Positions 56,101 to 61,499 of a stretch of 64,000 nucleotides of DNA are shown here, piece by piece. Position numbers and translations under genes: made by a program. Below the pieces are notes generated by a model that worked only from the letters and a program-made list of their open reading frames with translations, made no database searches and had not been told where the DNA came from. Within the stretch, counting starts at the first letter, position 1, and every line of letters starts with the position of its first letter. Source of the DNA: Heligmosomoides polygyrus polygyrus (Eukaryota > Nematoda > Chromadorea > Rhabditida > Heligmosomidae); the NCBI GenBank assembly GCA_947396885.1, contig OX377204.1:1426001-1490000 (forward strand), in the 5' to 3' direction.

Positions 56101-59100
56101 ATCCCTCGCCCATCTTCACATCACTCACGTGATACAATTGAACCAACCGACCTTCTGCAGTATTTACCACTGCGCTCGGAATAAACCTTTTCTCACTCTC
56201 GAGTCGCATGACAGTGCGCAATCTTCCGCAGCCCTAGCGCAACTCGCAGATCCTCCCTGGCTCCTACCCTGGAGCCTGCGCTTACGAGTTGGTTGGTCAC
56301 TGCGGTTACCTCTGATTGATGTTTCTGTGCGTCCCGTACTGGTCGTCCTGGGGTCCTGCGCGGCTGGTCGAGTCGATGTCCCGATGGAGTGGAGGCTGCG
56401 CTGAGTACCGGACCGGAGAGTGGACCGACCGCTCGGTGCGACGACGAAGCCGAAGAAAGCCGGGCGCGCGCGGGAAGGCGTTTACAGTGCGTCGCGGCGC
56501 GAGCGCGCGACCGTATGCCCTCCACGTCGAGACCTGGGCGCATCCCAGCGTGTATGTCCTTGAAGAGTCGTGACGGAGCGTGGCGAACGTCACGACAGAG
56601 TGAATTTAGTCCCTGAGAGCATTTGAATGAGTCGAAGGCACGGCTATGCAGACACCAGTACCTTCTCACTGGTAACCGACCCAGTTTGTTTGGTTGTTTT
56701 CAGTGAGAACAGTGTACTAGGAAGTTCGAAACCCTGGAATATTTTGTTTTTGAAGTGTGAATCGGTTCTGGAACGTTTTCTCACAACATCGTATGATAAA
56801 GTCCTCTAATTATAATTAAATGCTCTACTAACGATAACAGTATATGTCCATTCATTACCCTCATCATCACTAGTTATATTAGCTTTTACAGGAATTATCC
56901 ATGGAGTTGCTCGGAACAAAAAACGGGAGCACGCCGGGACCGACTGCGGCTAAAGCTGAGGCGGCCTACAATGCTCAGGTCGCCGCGCAAAAGGAAAAGG
57001 TTGGAGCGGTGTGTATTAGTTCTCTCTTTCCTGCAGTCGGGGGTTCTGGTCTCATGCTCAATACTCCTTCATCCTATGCTCCTGGGCTCTCTTCTTCTCT
57101 ACTGACGGTTAGATCTGCAGTTAGGCGGATGGTCAACATTTTATTTCTATTTCATTCGTATGTCTTTAGAATAACAAAACTGCTGCAGCGCCGACGACGA
57201 AACCCTCACCCATCACGGCGGTTACCCCAAGAGCGGTCCCAGACGAGGAGCACCCTTTAGAGTGTCGTCTCTGTCATAAAACTATGCAAAATAGGGTGAG
57301 CCATTGATAGTCATTGAGCGTTCGGACTGAAAATGTTAATGTTTAGCTTCAGATACGAGGCTTTCATATTCTCTGGCATATGGCGAAAGACATGGGAATC
57401 AATCGATATATCTGCAAAGTCTGTGGATTCGGACATGATCGATCGCAGTCTGTGAGCGTTCATGGAAAGAAAGAACACGGCATCGACGAGGTGGTGCAGG
57501 ACCGCATTGGGGTATGTTTTGAGTCACCGTATTTCTGCCAAGAAACGTTGGATCTGCGGAGCTTCTAACGGTCCTCGTACAGTGATTGCTATGTGGCTTG
57601 CTTAGATTGGTAGCTGTACAGAATCGGCTCGAATTTACCAAAGACATTGTGGGGTGCGTGCTAATGCAGTCGGAGGAGGCGCAAGCTTTCGCCTGCCTTC
57701 GATGCCATGTTTCTGGTCCGGATATCCCGTCCAGGACAACCGAGCCTTCCATCCTTCTGGGCCGGTAATTTGGTACTAGACTTGTCTGATAAGAAGAGCC
57801 TCAAGAATGGCGACGAGCTTTTGCGATGCAGTTTTTAGAGGATATAAGATCCGGTGTGGAGAGTTCAAAACCATTGTTAATTTTTTTCGGAATGCTCTTC
57901 TTTAATCGAAAAAGGCATGTGGAAACGTGAGCGCGAAGTTCACCAGTCCTCGCAGCCACCCCATCGAATGTGGTCGGTGGCCAAGTGGATAGCGATGTCG
58001 CCGCTCGAGCACACCGAGTGAGTTTTATGGTTCGGTTCCGGGTGTCGCCAGCGTTTTTGCACAGATCGGGTCGTTATTATTATGTGCTTACATAATCGCA
58101 TTAGTCAATTTGTACACGACTAATGCTTTTAGAAATTAAATCTAGTCCTTCTGTAATAATAACGATTCGATGTGTGCAAAAACTTTGGCGACACCGGGAA
58201 CCGAACCATAAATATTATTCGGTGCGGCCAAGACGCGACATTGCTACCCACTAAGCCAACCGACCACATTCAGTGGGGTGGCAGCAGGGCGTGATGAGCC
58301 TCTCGCTCACGTTTTCACACGCCTTGTTTTCTGAAGACAAAAGAGAAGAGAAGAGCATTTCGAAAAAATGAACTATGGTTTTGGACTCCCCACAATGGAA
58401 CCTACATCCTGTAAAAATTGCGTCGCAAAAGCTCACCATGACTTGTGAACCTTTCCTTGTTAGTTTGGTCAAGAATCCAGGTGACTTCCCAGATTTGTTT
58501 ATCTGATGGCGCCCGTAATTCATCATAGTGTTCAAATATCTATTCAAACTGCCTCCACCCTCTGCGAAGTAGGTGCATCTCGCAAAGGGGTTGACTAACG
58601 CTGAGCTTTACCCTTGTTACTGAGCGATAGTGAGTATTCTAAAGAAGTTCCATTGTATGTAACTGCGTCGTTTTCTATTGAAAGGTGTTTCAGGAATACT
58701 CTGACGAGGTGAAGCAGATGTCCGAGAAGTGCTTTGGCTTTCAAGCGCTCTTCTCCCAGGAGAACAAACGGCGAAGCAAGATTCCGTCGTCGACACCGAA
58801 CGTGAGTTGTTGGTGCTGTGCGTGTTTGGAGTGGAGTGTGAGATGTGGTGTGCTAAACAAATGCGTGCGGTGATATCTAACGTCATCTGATCAGCGTTTA
58901 GCGTTCGAATAGAGTGTTCCCAGCGTTCTTTCAGGGATCGAAGAAGTTGTCCGATGACGAGATTACTGTTGATGATTTGACGTTAAATATAGACCAAGAT
59001 ATGCAGGTAGCTCAGAGTGACACACATCTGATGCGCGCAGAGAAATGTCAGGAATGAGTATTGTGGTCCGAATAATTGACATCTAGGGCGATATGGACGA

Positions 59101-61080
59101 TCCGGACGCGATTCTAGAGTACGAGCACGAGGACGAGCTGGGGGCCTTTGTAGACGAGGAAGAGGTTCGTGATGGTATTTGAATGAGGGTTCTATTCCAC
59201 CTTCTAATTCTTCAATGTGTACCATTTTCATGTCGAATCGGACACTCTCCTAAGTTAGTCAAAGGTTTTCGAAATCAGCGAACTCTTTCAAATCGAGATG
59301 AGCTTCTTCTATATTAAGCTAGAGACTCCAAAAAGGTTAGAATAATTTTTGTTCAAGAAAAATTATAGTATAACTTTCTTTGGAGTTTTAATTCACCTAC
59401 CCAGTAAGTGAACCCACTGTTGGGGATTTTATAAAATTTTGTTTGTTGAGAAAAAATAGTGGCTGCTTGGATCTATCCTAGTACGGGGGGGCACATAACT
59501 AAAAAGCATGTAATAAATCGACTTGAAACTTTCCGACCAGCTCCTGCAGAAGAAGATAGGGCCTTAACGAAACAAAAAACGAACAGACAAACGAAAAAAT
59601 AAAATCGCCGCGGTTTTACAATCGCCCCGGCGGGCAAAGAGCAACGCAATGGAGGCTTGCCGCGTGTTACCACCGTCTGACATGTTATGACCAGGGTCTA
59701 ACATGGTGGGGAGGGCGCATAAAGCCGCATGCCGCGTGTTGACCGCCGCCTGACATGTTATAACCAGGACCTAACATGGTGAGGAGGACACATAATTTTG
59801 CCTTCTTATAATTGCGACGAAAGCAAATGCCATTTTTTCGCTTTTTTCCTCGTGAATTTTTCTAGTTTAGGCTATTTTGTTCTGCAGGGGCCGCCCAGTA
59901 AGTCTCAAGTCGATGTATTACATACTTTTTAGTTATGTTCCCCCCGACTAGGTTAGATCCGCTTGCGTAAAACAGCGGAGGGCAGTTTTAGTGCCAAAAG
60001 AAGAGATTGCGCCATGCCCTCGTCAAACATGTCACGATTTTTATTCGATTGATAGCAGAATTTCTGTCTGCATGGGAGTTTGACACCCGTTAATGATGAT
60101 GCAACAAAAACAACTGTAGAGAGCACATACATTCACACTTTGATGGTTCGTATAAGTGGCGTCTACGATATCAGTCAAATGAAATTGCGACGAACTTTTT
60201 GAGTGCACGGCGCGATCTGCTTTTTTGCGCTGTATGTTTGCTACCTTCCTGTGGTTTAAGACAAATTTTATTTTATTATTTTTTCTGAAAATAAAAATTT
60301 TAATAATTTTATCATCCTTATTGGGGTAGGTAAACTATACTTCAAAGAATGTTATACCAAATTTTCCCTGAACAAAAATTATTCTAACTATCTCTGTCTG
60401 TAGTTTAACCTGTCTGAGGCTCATTTCAATTTCGAAGAGTTCGCTTTGATATCATGCTTATAGCACTGTCCAATTTGATTTGAAAAATGTCCAATTTGAC
60501 GTGAAAATAGTATAGACTAACCAGAGCCGCAAGAATACTTGGGCGTGTGACGGCGCAGTCTAGCAGGTCCCGGTAAATTGATGCTAGGCTTGTCTCAGAA
60601 GAAGAAAACGCTGAGTTAAATGCTACTTCTCTTTCAAGTGCTAGGCACCCCTATCCCACAGATTGGGTTCTCTCTTCGCATTATAGTTTCCTTTGCCCAC
60701 TGAACTTTATCGGTTTGAACACTATCGGTTTCAGGAGCATGACTCGGAAATTTTCTGCAAGACGAGGAGTCGTAAGCCCCAAAGTCGCTTTGCGAGATTC
60801 GGCATTCGACGGCCGAAGTCGAAGAGCAAACGAAAGGAGATGGCGAAGTTGCGCGAGATCAGCATGCTGCTCGGAGGTGCTCAGTATTTTAAGAAGAAAC
60901 TATCTGAAGCGGCCCATTGTGAGGTAAGCAACAACGGTTTCCTGCATGAGCTTGACTAAGGGGTGGCTAAATGGCGTTTTTCTTCTTCAGAAATGTGGAA
61001 AGCCCACGAATACTCGTATGAGTGAGCACGCCTACACCCACATGGATGAGCATCTGTTCCTGTGTCCTCATTGCGAATTG
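40896..61080 (+). CDS. Multi-exon paired C2H2 zinc-finger protein, 3' end open (19 exons seen)
   Basis: Spliced model: 40916-41140, 43212-43325, 44190-44315, 45934-46116, 46719-46772, 51204-51381, 51476-51599, 51739-51888, 53392-53497, 53565-53750, 54073-54291, 56892-57008, 57170-57295, 57353-57511, 58694-58801, 58935-59006, 59087-59164, 60735-60923, 60991-61080. That gives 868 codons in one frame, with all donors GT, all acceptors AG and consistent phases. Fingers, by Cys/Cys/His/His residue: ZF1 99/102/115/120, ZF2 128/131/144/149, ZF3 395/398/410/414, ZF4 439/444/457/462, ZF5 626/629/641/645, ZF6 657/660/673/678, ZF7 837/840/851/855, and ZF8 starting 863/866 but cut by the last donor. Odd-numbered ZF3, ZF5 and ZF7 have a short C-x2-C-x10-11-H-x3-H spacing; the second finger of each pair has x12 and H-x4-H. 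Linkers are Ala/Gln-rich (exon 11), acidic (exons 16-17) and basic (exon 18). C2H2 proteins usually bind DNA or RNA in the nucleus; the target here is unknown. Additional in-phase exons in the large introns, especially 46773-51203, cannot be excluded. Confidence 0.85.
41221..41353. mobile_element. Family B MITE in intron 1
   Basis: GGCCCCGATTATACTTCG and CGAAGTATAAACGGGCC, flanked by ATA on both sides. It starts about 80 bp after the exon 1 donor. Confidence 0.75.
41870..42460. mobile_element. Family E element in intron 1, right arm shortened
   Basis: The left arm TTTTCACGTCAAATTGAACG to GGTGGTCGGAATAATTTTG matches the other family E copies; the centre keeps a diverged TAAGAGATCACACATGCACACG region. 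Confidence 0.6.
42465..43200. other. Remainder of intron 1
   Basis: AT-rich; nothing coding recognised. Short homopolymer runs (C10 near 42572, T-rich 42850-42890). Confidence 0.4.
43212..43325 (+). CDS. Exon 2: first half of zinc finger 1
   Basis: The acceptor is TATTACAG and the donor GAG|GTGAGC; 38 codons, phase 0 at both ends. It carries the zinc-binding pair CLEC near its end. The histidines come from exon 3, so the intron interrupts the finger. Confidence 0.87.
43555..43870. repeat. S1 fragments flanking a family C palindrome (intron 2)
   Basis: 43560-43650 has the S1 body (GGAAGCCTTCCATCCCTC). 43657-43783 is a family C element starting GGGGCCGGATTCATCAACG. 43795-43868 is an S1 tail (GTAGAATGCGTGGCACACC). 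Confidence 0.6.
44190..44315 (+). CDS. Exon 3: second half of ZF1 and all of ZF2
   Basis: The acceptor is CAATTTAG and the donor AAG|GTGAGT; 42 codons, phase 0. It opens with HLKREH, giving ZF1 the pattern C-x2-C-x12-H-x4-H, followed by LNWLPFQ and the second finger CPIC...HLHSSH with the same spacing. Joining exons 2 and 3 restores the finger exactly. Confidence 0.92.
44655..44738 (-). mobile_element. tRNA-like S2 fragment in intron 3
   Basis: On the minus strand, CGGTGGTGTAGGGCATAG then GGATTCGAACCCC. A short hairpin GGCCGGAATACTATGCC lies across its 5' side. Confidence 0.5.
44936..45096. mobile_element. GC-rich MITE with TAA duplication (intron 3)
   Basis: GGCTAGAGTTATACTCCCGC and GGAGTATAACTCCCGCC bound 161 bp. 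TAA is at 44933-44935 and 45097-45099. The ends follow the family A/B pattern (GGC...ATACT) but the interior is different. Confidence 0.75.
45186..45685. mobile_element. Family G element with inverted terminal repeats (intron 3)
   Basis: GAATCTATCCTAGTCCGGGGG and the inverse TACTAGGATAGATCC are the termini. Inside, a unit holding CATGTCATAACCAGGATCTAACATAG is tandemly repeated. GGATTTTT (45178-45185) and GGATTTTC (45686-45693) could be an 8-bp target duplication, as for hAT elements. No transposase is encoded. Confidence 0.65.
45934..46116 (+). CDS. Exon 4: Ser/Ala linker
   Basis: The acceptor is TATTTCAG and the donor GTG|GTGCGT; 61 codons, phase 0. The peptide begins FIYVDNVTAKRSLQ and runs into Ser-rich and PPAAAA segments. 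No metal-binding motif is seen; it looks like a flexible linker after the first finger pair. Confidence 0.82.
46719..46772 (+). CDS. Exon 5: short 18-codon linker
   Basis: The acceptor is TTGGCTCAG and the donor ACG|GTAAGA; phase 0 at both ends. The peptide is ESESILSPRNALFEDRLT. It is short, so less certain than its neighbours, but both splice sites are strong and the frame is preserved. Confidence 0.65.
47310..47420 (+). mobile_element. S1-like fragment (intron 5)
   Basis: ATTGGCTACTGCTAGCACC, B-box-like TTGTTTCGGGTCTCG and body sequence; decayed. Confidence 0.4.
47461..47923. mobile_element. Foldback element with a tRNA A-box-like loop (intron 5)
   Basis: ACCAGGAGACTATGTCAATGG pairs with GTTGAGATAGTCCCCTGGT, and the arms continue through GGAAACAACAAA and CTCTGCGCAGAGTTAG. 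The centre has GTGGTGGCGCAGTGGGTAGAG, a strong A-box match, but no clear B box. Confidence 0.7.
48025..48145 (+). mobile_element. S1 tail fragment (intron 5)
   Basis: GTATTCAAATCGTCTTCACAA to TCGTTCTTTATCCTTATCC. Confidence 0.6.
48146..49700. other. Unassigned part of intron 5
   Basis: A TTTA microsatellite at 48441-48467. The + frame 48531-48767 (78 codons, Glu/Lys-rich) has no defensible splice sites. The + frame 49206-49520 is unrecognised. Confidence 0.35.
49717..50520 (-). mobile_element. Non-LTR retrotransposon (CR1/jockey-like) reverse transcriptase C-terminus, 5' truncated
   Basis: Minus strand, antisense to the host gene and inside intron 5. The frame is open from about 50520 to the stop at 49717. 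It contains LQDSIDAVVEWSKAWSLEIS (end of the RT palm), then IRDLGITYDKNLSFEEYI, YVRPLLEYCSPIWSP and an IEKVQKSFTYR stretch typical of the RT C-terminus of CR1/jockey-type elements. The catalytic YADD region and the endonuclease are absent, so it is 5' truncated, but the remaining frame is uninterrupted, suggesting a fairly recent insertion. Confidence 0.8.
50590..50650 (+). mobile_element. S2 3' fragment
   Basis: GGGTTCGAGTCTCACCTGAT then TAAAGTTTTCATCATTGCG resembles the B box and tail of S2. Confidence 0.4.
50664..51135. mobile_element. Family C palindromic element split by S1
   Basis: GGTCGGATTCATAAC at the left and TTGTTGCGGCCCC at the right; the arms contain CGGCTTATC...GATAAGCCG and TCAGGAATTTCGGCTGTAAT. 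S1 occupies 50802-51095. Confidence 0.7.
50802..51095 (+). mobile_element. S1 SINE, reference full-length copy with 11-bp target duplication
   Basis: AAATTGCTGTG is found at 50791-50801 and again at 51096-51106, exactly flanking 294 bp. The head is tRNA-like: A box TAGCGCAGTCGG at 50817-50828 and B box GGTTCGGATTTC at 50869-50880. The body runs through GGTGAATTGGTACCAGACTTG and ends in repeated CCTTTATCC. This is the standard SINE layout: a pol III promoter, an unrelated body, a short repeated tail and a target duplication made by retrotransposition. The LINE partner is unknown. Confidence 0.9.
51204..51381 (+). CDS. Exon 6: Pro/Ser/Thr/Gly linker
   Basis: The acceptor is CCATTTCAG and the donor GAAG|GTCAGT, ending in phase 1. 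59 codons begin KLPSLERSHLSPVEIPVPG and end in a Gly/Val/Glu stretch. The leftover G plus TT from exon 7 makes a Val codon, which selects this frame over two competing open frames. The preceding 400 bases are a palindrome with an inserted SINE, so exon 6 lies directly beside mobile DNA. Confidence 0.75.
51476..51599 (+). CDS. Exon 7: acidic segment with a possible sumoylation motif
   Basis: The acceptor is CACTTTCAG and the donor CCCAT|GTGAGT; phase 1 in, phase 2 out. The peptide contains VKTEMDV, which matches the sumoylation consensus psi-K-x-E, and a long Asp-rich stretch. The consensus is short and could be chance. Confidence 0.85.
51739..51888 (+). CDS. Exon 8: linker
   Basis: The acceptor is TCTCAATAG and the donor AGCTC|GTGAGT; phase 2 in and out. 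The split codon AT|G gives Met. The peptide runs RAISLSFDLRSVLDNVAALF and then a Ser/Lys-rich tail, with no known domain. A nearer acceptor, TTTAAG at about 51768, would also keep the frame and shorten the exon. Confidence 0.78.
52241..52401. mobile_element. Family A MITE, complete, TAA duplication (intron 8)
   Basis: GGGCCTCTTCATACTTCG and CGAAGTATGAACAGGCCC with TAA at 52238-52240 and 52402-52404. Two copies of GTCGCTCTT on the right arm. Confidence 0.85.
52460..52755 (-). mobile_element. S1 SINE (intron 8)
   Basis: GACAAGGATAAAGGTCATCGC to GGCTCCTCCTACTGTGCTA, minus orientation. Confidence 0.75.
52917..53095. mobile_element. Family C palindromic element (intron 8)
   Basis: GGGGCCGGATTCATCAACGAC and GTCGTTGATGAATTTGACCCC, with inner arms ATTTAACGGAGAAGTTACAGC and its inverse. 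Confidence 0.75.
53100..53310 (-). mobile_element. S1 SINE, head two thirds (intron 8)
   Basis: GAATGCGTACATGGCCATAC to AACCTCCTCCGATGCGCCAC; the tail is missing. It ends about 80 bp before exon 9. Confidence 0.7.
53392..53497 (+). CDS. Exon 9: zinc finger 3 (variant type)
   Basis: The acceptor is ACTTTTCCAG and the donor CATGGA|GTGAGT; phase 2 in, phase 0 out. The split codon gives Ser, then a finger CSKC...HMFFHLAKDHG with C-x2-C-x11-H-x3-H spacing. The HLAKD tail recurs as HMAKD in ZF5, so the paired unit seems to have been duplicated within the gene. Confidence 0.88.
53565..53750 (+). CDS. Exon 10: zinc finger 4 (C-x4-C type)
   Basis: The acceptor is AGTTCTCAG and the donor TGTCAA|GTGAGT; 62 codons, phase 0. 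The finger is C-x4-C-x12-H-x4-H within RCLFDGC...HQSKVHG, followed by an acidic helix-like stretch that ends in HRCQ. Confidence 0.88.
54073..54291 (+). CDS. Exon 11: poly-Ala and Gln/Glu-rich region
   Basis: The acceptor is TCGTTTCAG and the donor CAGCAG|GTTGGT; 73 codons, phase 0. Begins ELNHELFLAHK, then AKAAAAAAAAS, then Gln/Glu/Pro-rich sequence with QQQQQ at the end. Such tracts are common in transcription regulators. GTTGGT is a weak donor; read-through would add ten codons and stop. Confidence 0.8.
54770..55045 (+). mobile_element. S1 SINE (intron 11)
   Basis: GATAGCGCAGACGGAGGAGG, B-box-like TGGTCTGGGTTTCC, tail CGTAGAAGTAGGGTGAATAG; diverged. Confidence 0.65.
55188..55321. mobile_element. 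Family B MITE (intron 11)
   Basis: GCCCCCGTTTATACTTCCG and CGAAGTATGAATGGCCCC with TAA at 55185-55187 and 55322-55324. Confidence 0.8.
55325..55616. mobile_element. Family A MITE abutting the family B MITE (intron 11)
   Basis: GACCCTGCTCATACTTCGCG to CGAAGTATGAACAGGCCC. TAA at 55322-55324 is shared with the previous element. Confidence 0.75.
55865..56610. repeat. Family R dispersed repeat, longer copy (intron 11)
   Basis: Same order of blocks as 7585-7952 plus about 370 bp in the middle. A short hairpin, AGTTCTACC...GGTAGAACT, sits at its left end. No coding frame is convincing. Confidence 0.75.
56892..57008 (+). CDS. Exon 12: Ala/Lys-rich linker, two possible donors
   Basis: The acceptor is GCTTTTACAG. 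The peptide begins ELSMELLGTKNGSTPGPTAAK. Two in-frame donors are seen nine bases apart: AAG|GTTGGA after 56999 and GCG|GTGTGT after 57008. Either keeps phase 0. Confidence 0.8.
57170..57295 (+). CDS. Exon 13: Pro/Thr linker and first half of ZF5
   Basis: The acceptor is TGTCTTTAG and the donor AATAGG|GTGAGC; 42 codons, phase 0. A Pro/Thr/Ala linker leads to CRLC. The histidines of this finger are supplied by exon 14. Confidence 0.88.
57353..57511 (+). CDS. Exon 14: second half of ZF5 and all of ZF6
   Basis: The acceptor is TTAGCTTCAG and the donor ATTGGG|GTATGT; 53 codons, phase 0. HILWHMAKDMG completes ZF5 (C-x2-C-x11-H-x3-H), and CKVC...HGKKEHG is ZF6 with x12 and H-x4-H. The pair closely parallels ZF3/ZF4. 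Confidence 0.92.
57640..57800 (+). mobile_element. S1 SINE, head half (intron 14)
   Basis: GTGCTAATGCAGTCGGAGGAGG (A box) and TGGTCCGGATATCCCG (B box). Confidence 0.7.
57849..58403. mobile_element. Foldback element with convergent tRNA-like promoters (intron 14)
   Basis: About 555 bp, inverted from end to end (GTGTGGAGAGTTCAAAACCA against its complement near 58380). Inside each arm is a tRNA-like unit facing the centre: + strand 57970-58050 with TGGCCAAGTGGATAGC and GGTTCGGTTCC, and minus strand 58266-58188 with TGGCTTAGTGGGTAGC and GGTTCGGTTCCC. The two units are clearly homologous but diverged. Confidence 0.75.
58530..58620 (+). mobile_element. S1 tail fragment (intron 14)
   Basis: ATCTATTCAAACTGCCTCC to GACTAACGCTGAGCTTTACCC. 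Confidence 0.6.
58694..58801 (+). CDS. Exon 15: linker after the third finger pair
   Basis: The acceptor is GGTGTTTCAG and the donor CCGAAC|GTGAGT; 36 codons, phase 0. The peptide starts EYSDEVKQMSEKCFGFQALF and ends in a basic NKRRSK stretch that could serve as a nuclear localisation signal. Confidence 0.85.
58935..59006 (+). CDS. Exon 16: acidic 24-codon exon
   Basis: The acceptor is GTTCTTTCAG and the donor ATGCAG|GTAGCT; phase 0. The peptide GSKKLSDDEITVDDLTLN is Asp/Glu-rich. Confidence 0.8.
59087..59164 (+). CDS. Exon 17: acidic 26-codon exon
   Basis: The acceptor is GACATCTAG and the donor GAAGAG|GTTCGT; phase 0. The peptide is dominated by Asp and Glu (GDMDDPDAILEYEHEDELG). With exon 16 it forms an acidic linker of about 50 residues. 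Confidence 0.8.
59215..60515. mobile_element. Family E element split by a family G element (intron 17)
   Basis: The left arm TTTTCATGTCGAATCGGACAC and the right arm CCAATTTGACGTGAAAATAG are inverted. Removing 59469-59960 plus one GCTT restores about 800 bp, the size of other family E copies. Confidence 0.75.
59469..59960. mobile_element. Family G element nested in family E
   Basis: GGATCTATCCTAGTACGGGG and CCCCCGACTAGGTTAGATCC are inverted termini of about 38 bp. GCTT flanks both sides. An internal tandem unit (CATGTTATGACCAGGGTCTAAC) matches 45186-45685. Confidence 0.75.
60735..60923 (+). CDS. Exon 18: basic region and first half of ZF7
   Basis: The acceptor is ATCGGTTTCAG and the donor TGTGAG|GTAAGC; 63 codons, phase 0. 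A strongly basic stretch (RRPKSKSKRKEMAK) looks like a nuclear localisation signal. The exon ends with the first cysteine of ZF7, HCE. Confidence 0.88.
60991..61080 (+). CDS. Exon 19: rest of ZF7, start of ZF8
   Basis: The acceptor is TTCTTCTTCAG and the donor GAATTG|GTGAGC; 30 codons, phase 0. With exon 18 it gives C-x2-C-x10-H-x3-H, then LFLCPHCEL opens the next finger. No exon carrying the missing histidines was recognised in the remaining 2.9 kb, so the gene probably continues past the window. Confidence 0.88.
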
Positions 61081-61164
61081 GTGAGCTTTATCTGACGTTA
61101 TAGTGTGTCACATGGAGTAGAGTAACGTAGTTTAAAAGGGCAAAGGAGTGTCAATGAGGTTAAG

Positions 61165-61412
61165 TTTTGAATGCGTCTCGCGCCCTGCATCTAGGGATGG
61201 TGGAGGCAATTTGAGGGCGCTTTTGGCCTACAACGATAGCATATAAAGGTCAGCCGATGGACAGAACAGCCTTTTTTCTTCCCAGGCGGGTATAGTAATA
61301 GTTTAACCGACCCCGAAGGGAAAGAAGGCTCGGTTGACCTCGATACCAAGAACCTCGATTCGGAGTGTATTCGAAGGCTGGTGTCTCCTAAGACCGCATT
61401 ATCGGGAGCCCA
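61165..61412 (-). mobile_element. S1 SINE, diverged
   Basis: GTTTTGAATGCGTCTCGCG, TGGAGGCAATTTGAGG, then TGTCTCCTAAGACCGCATTAT; minus orientation. Confidence 0.6.
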
Positions 61413-61499
61413 CATAGCTTTTTATTTATGATTATTATTGGCGATATTGATATTGATTTGCTTACAGTAATTTGATAGGAGGGCGCAGCTTGGCAAGGT

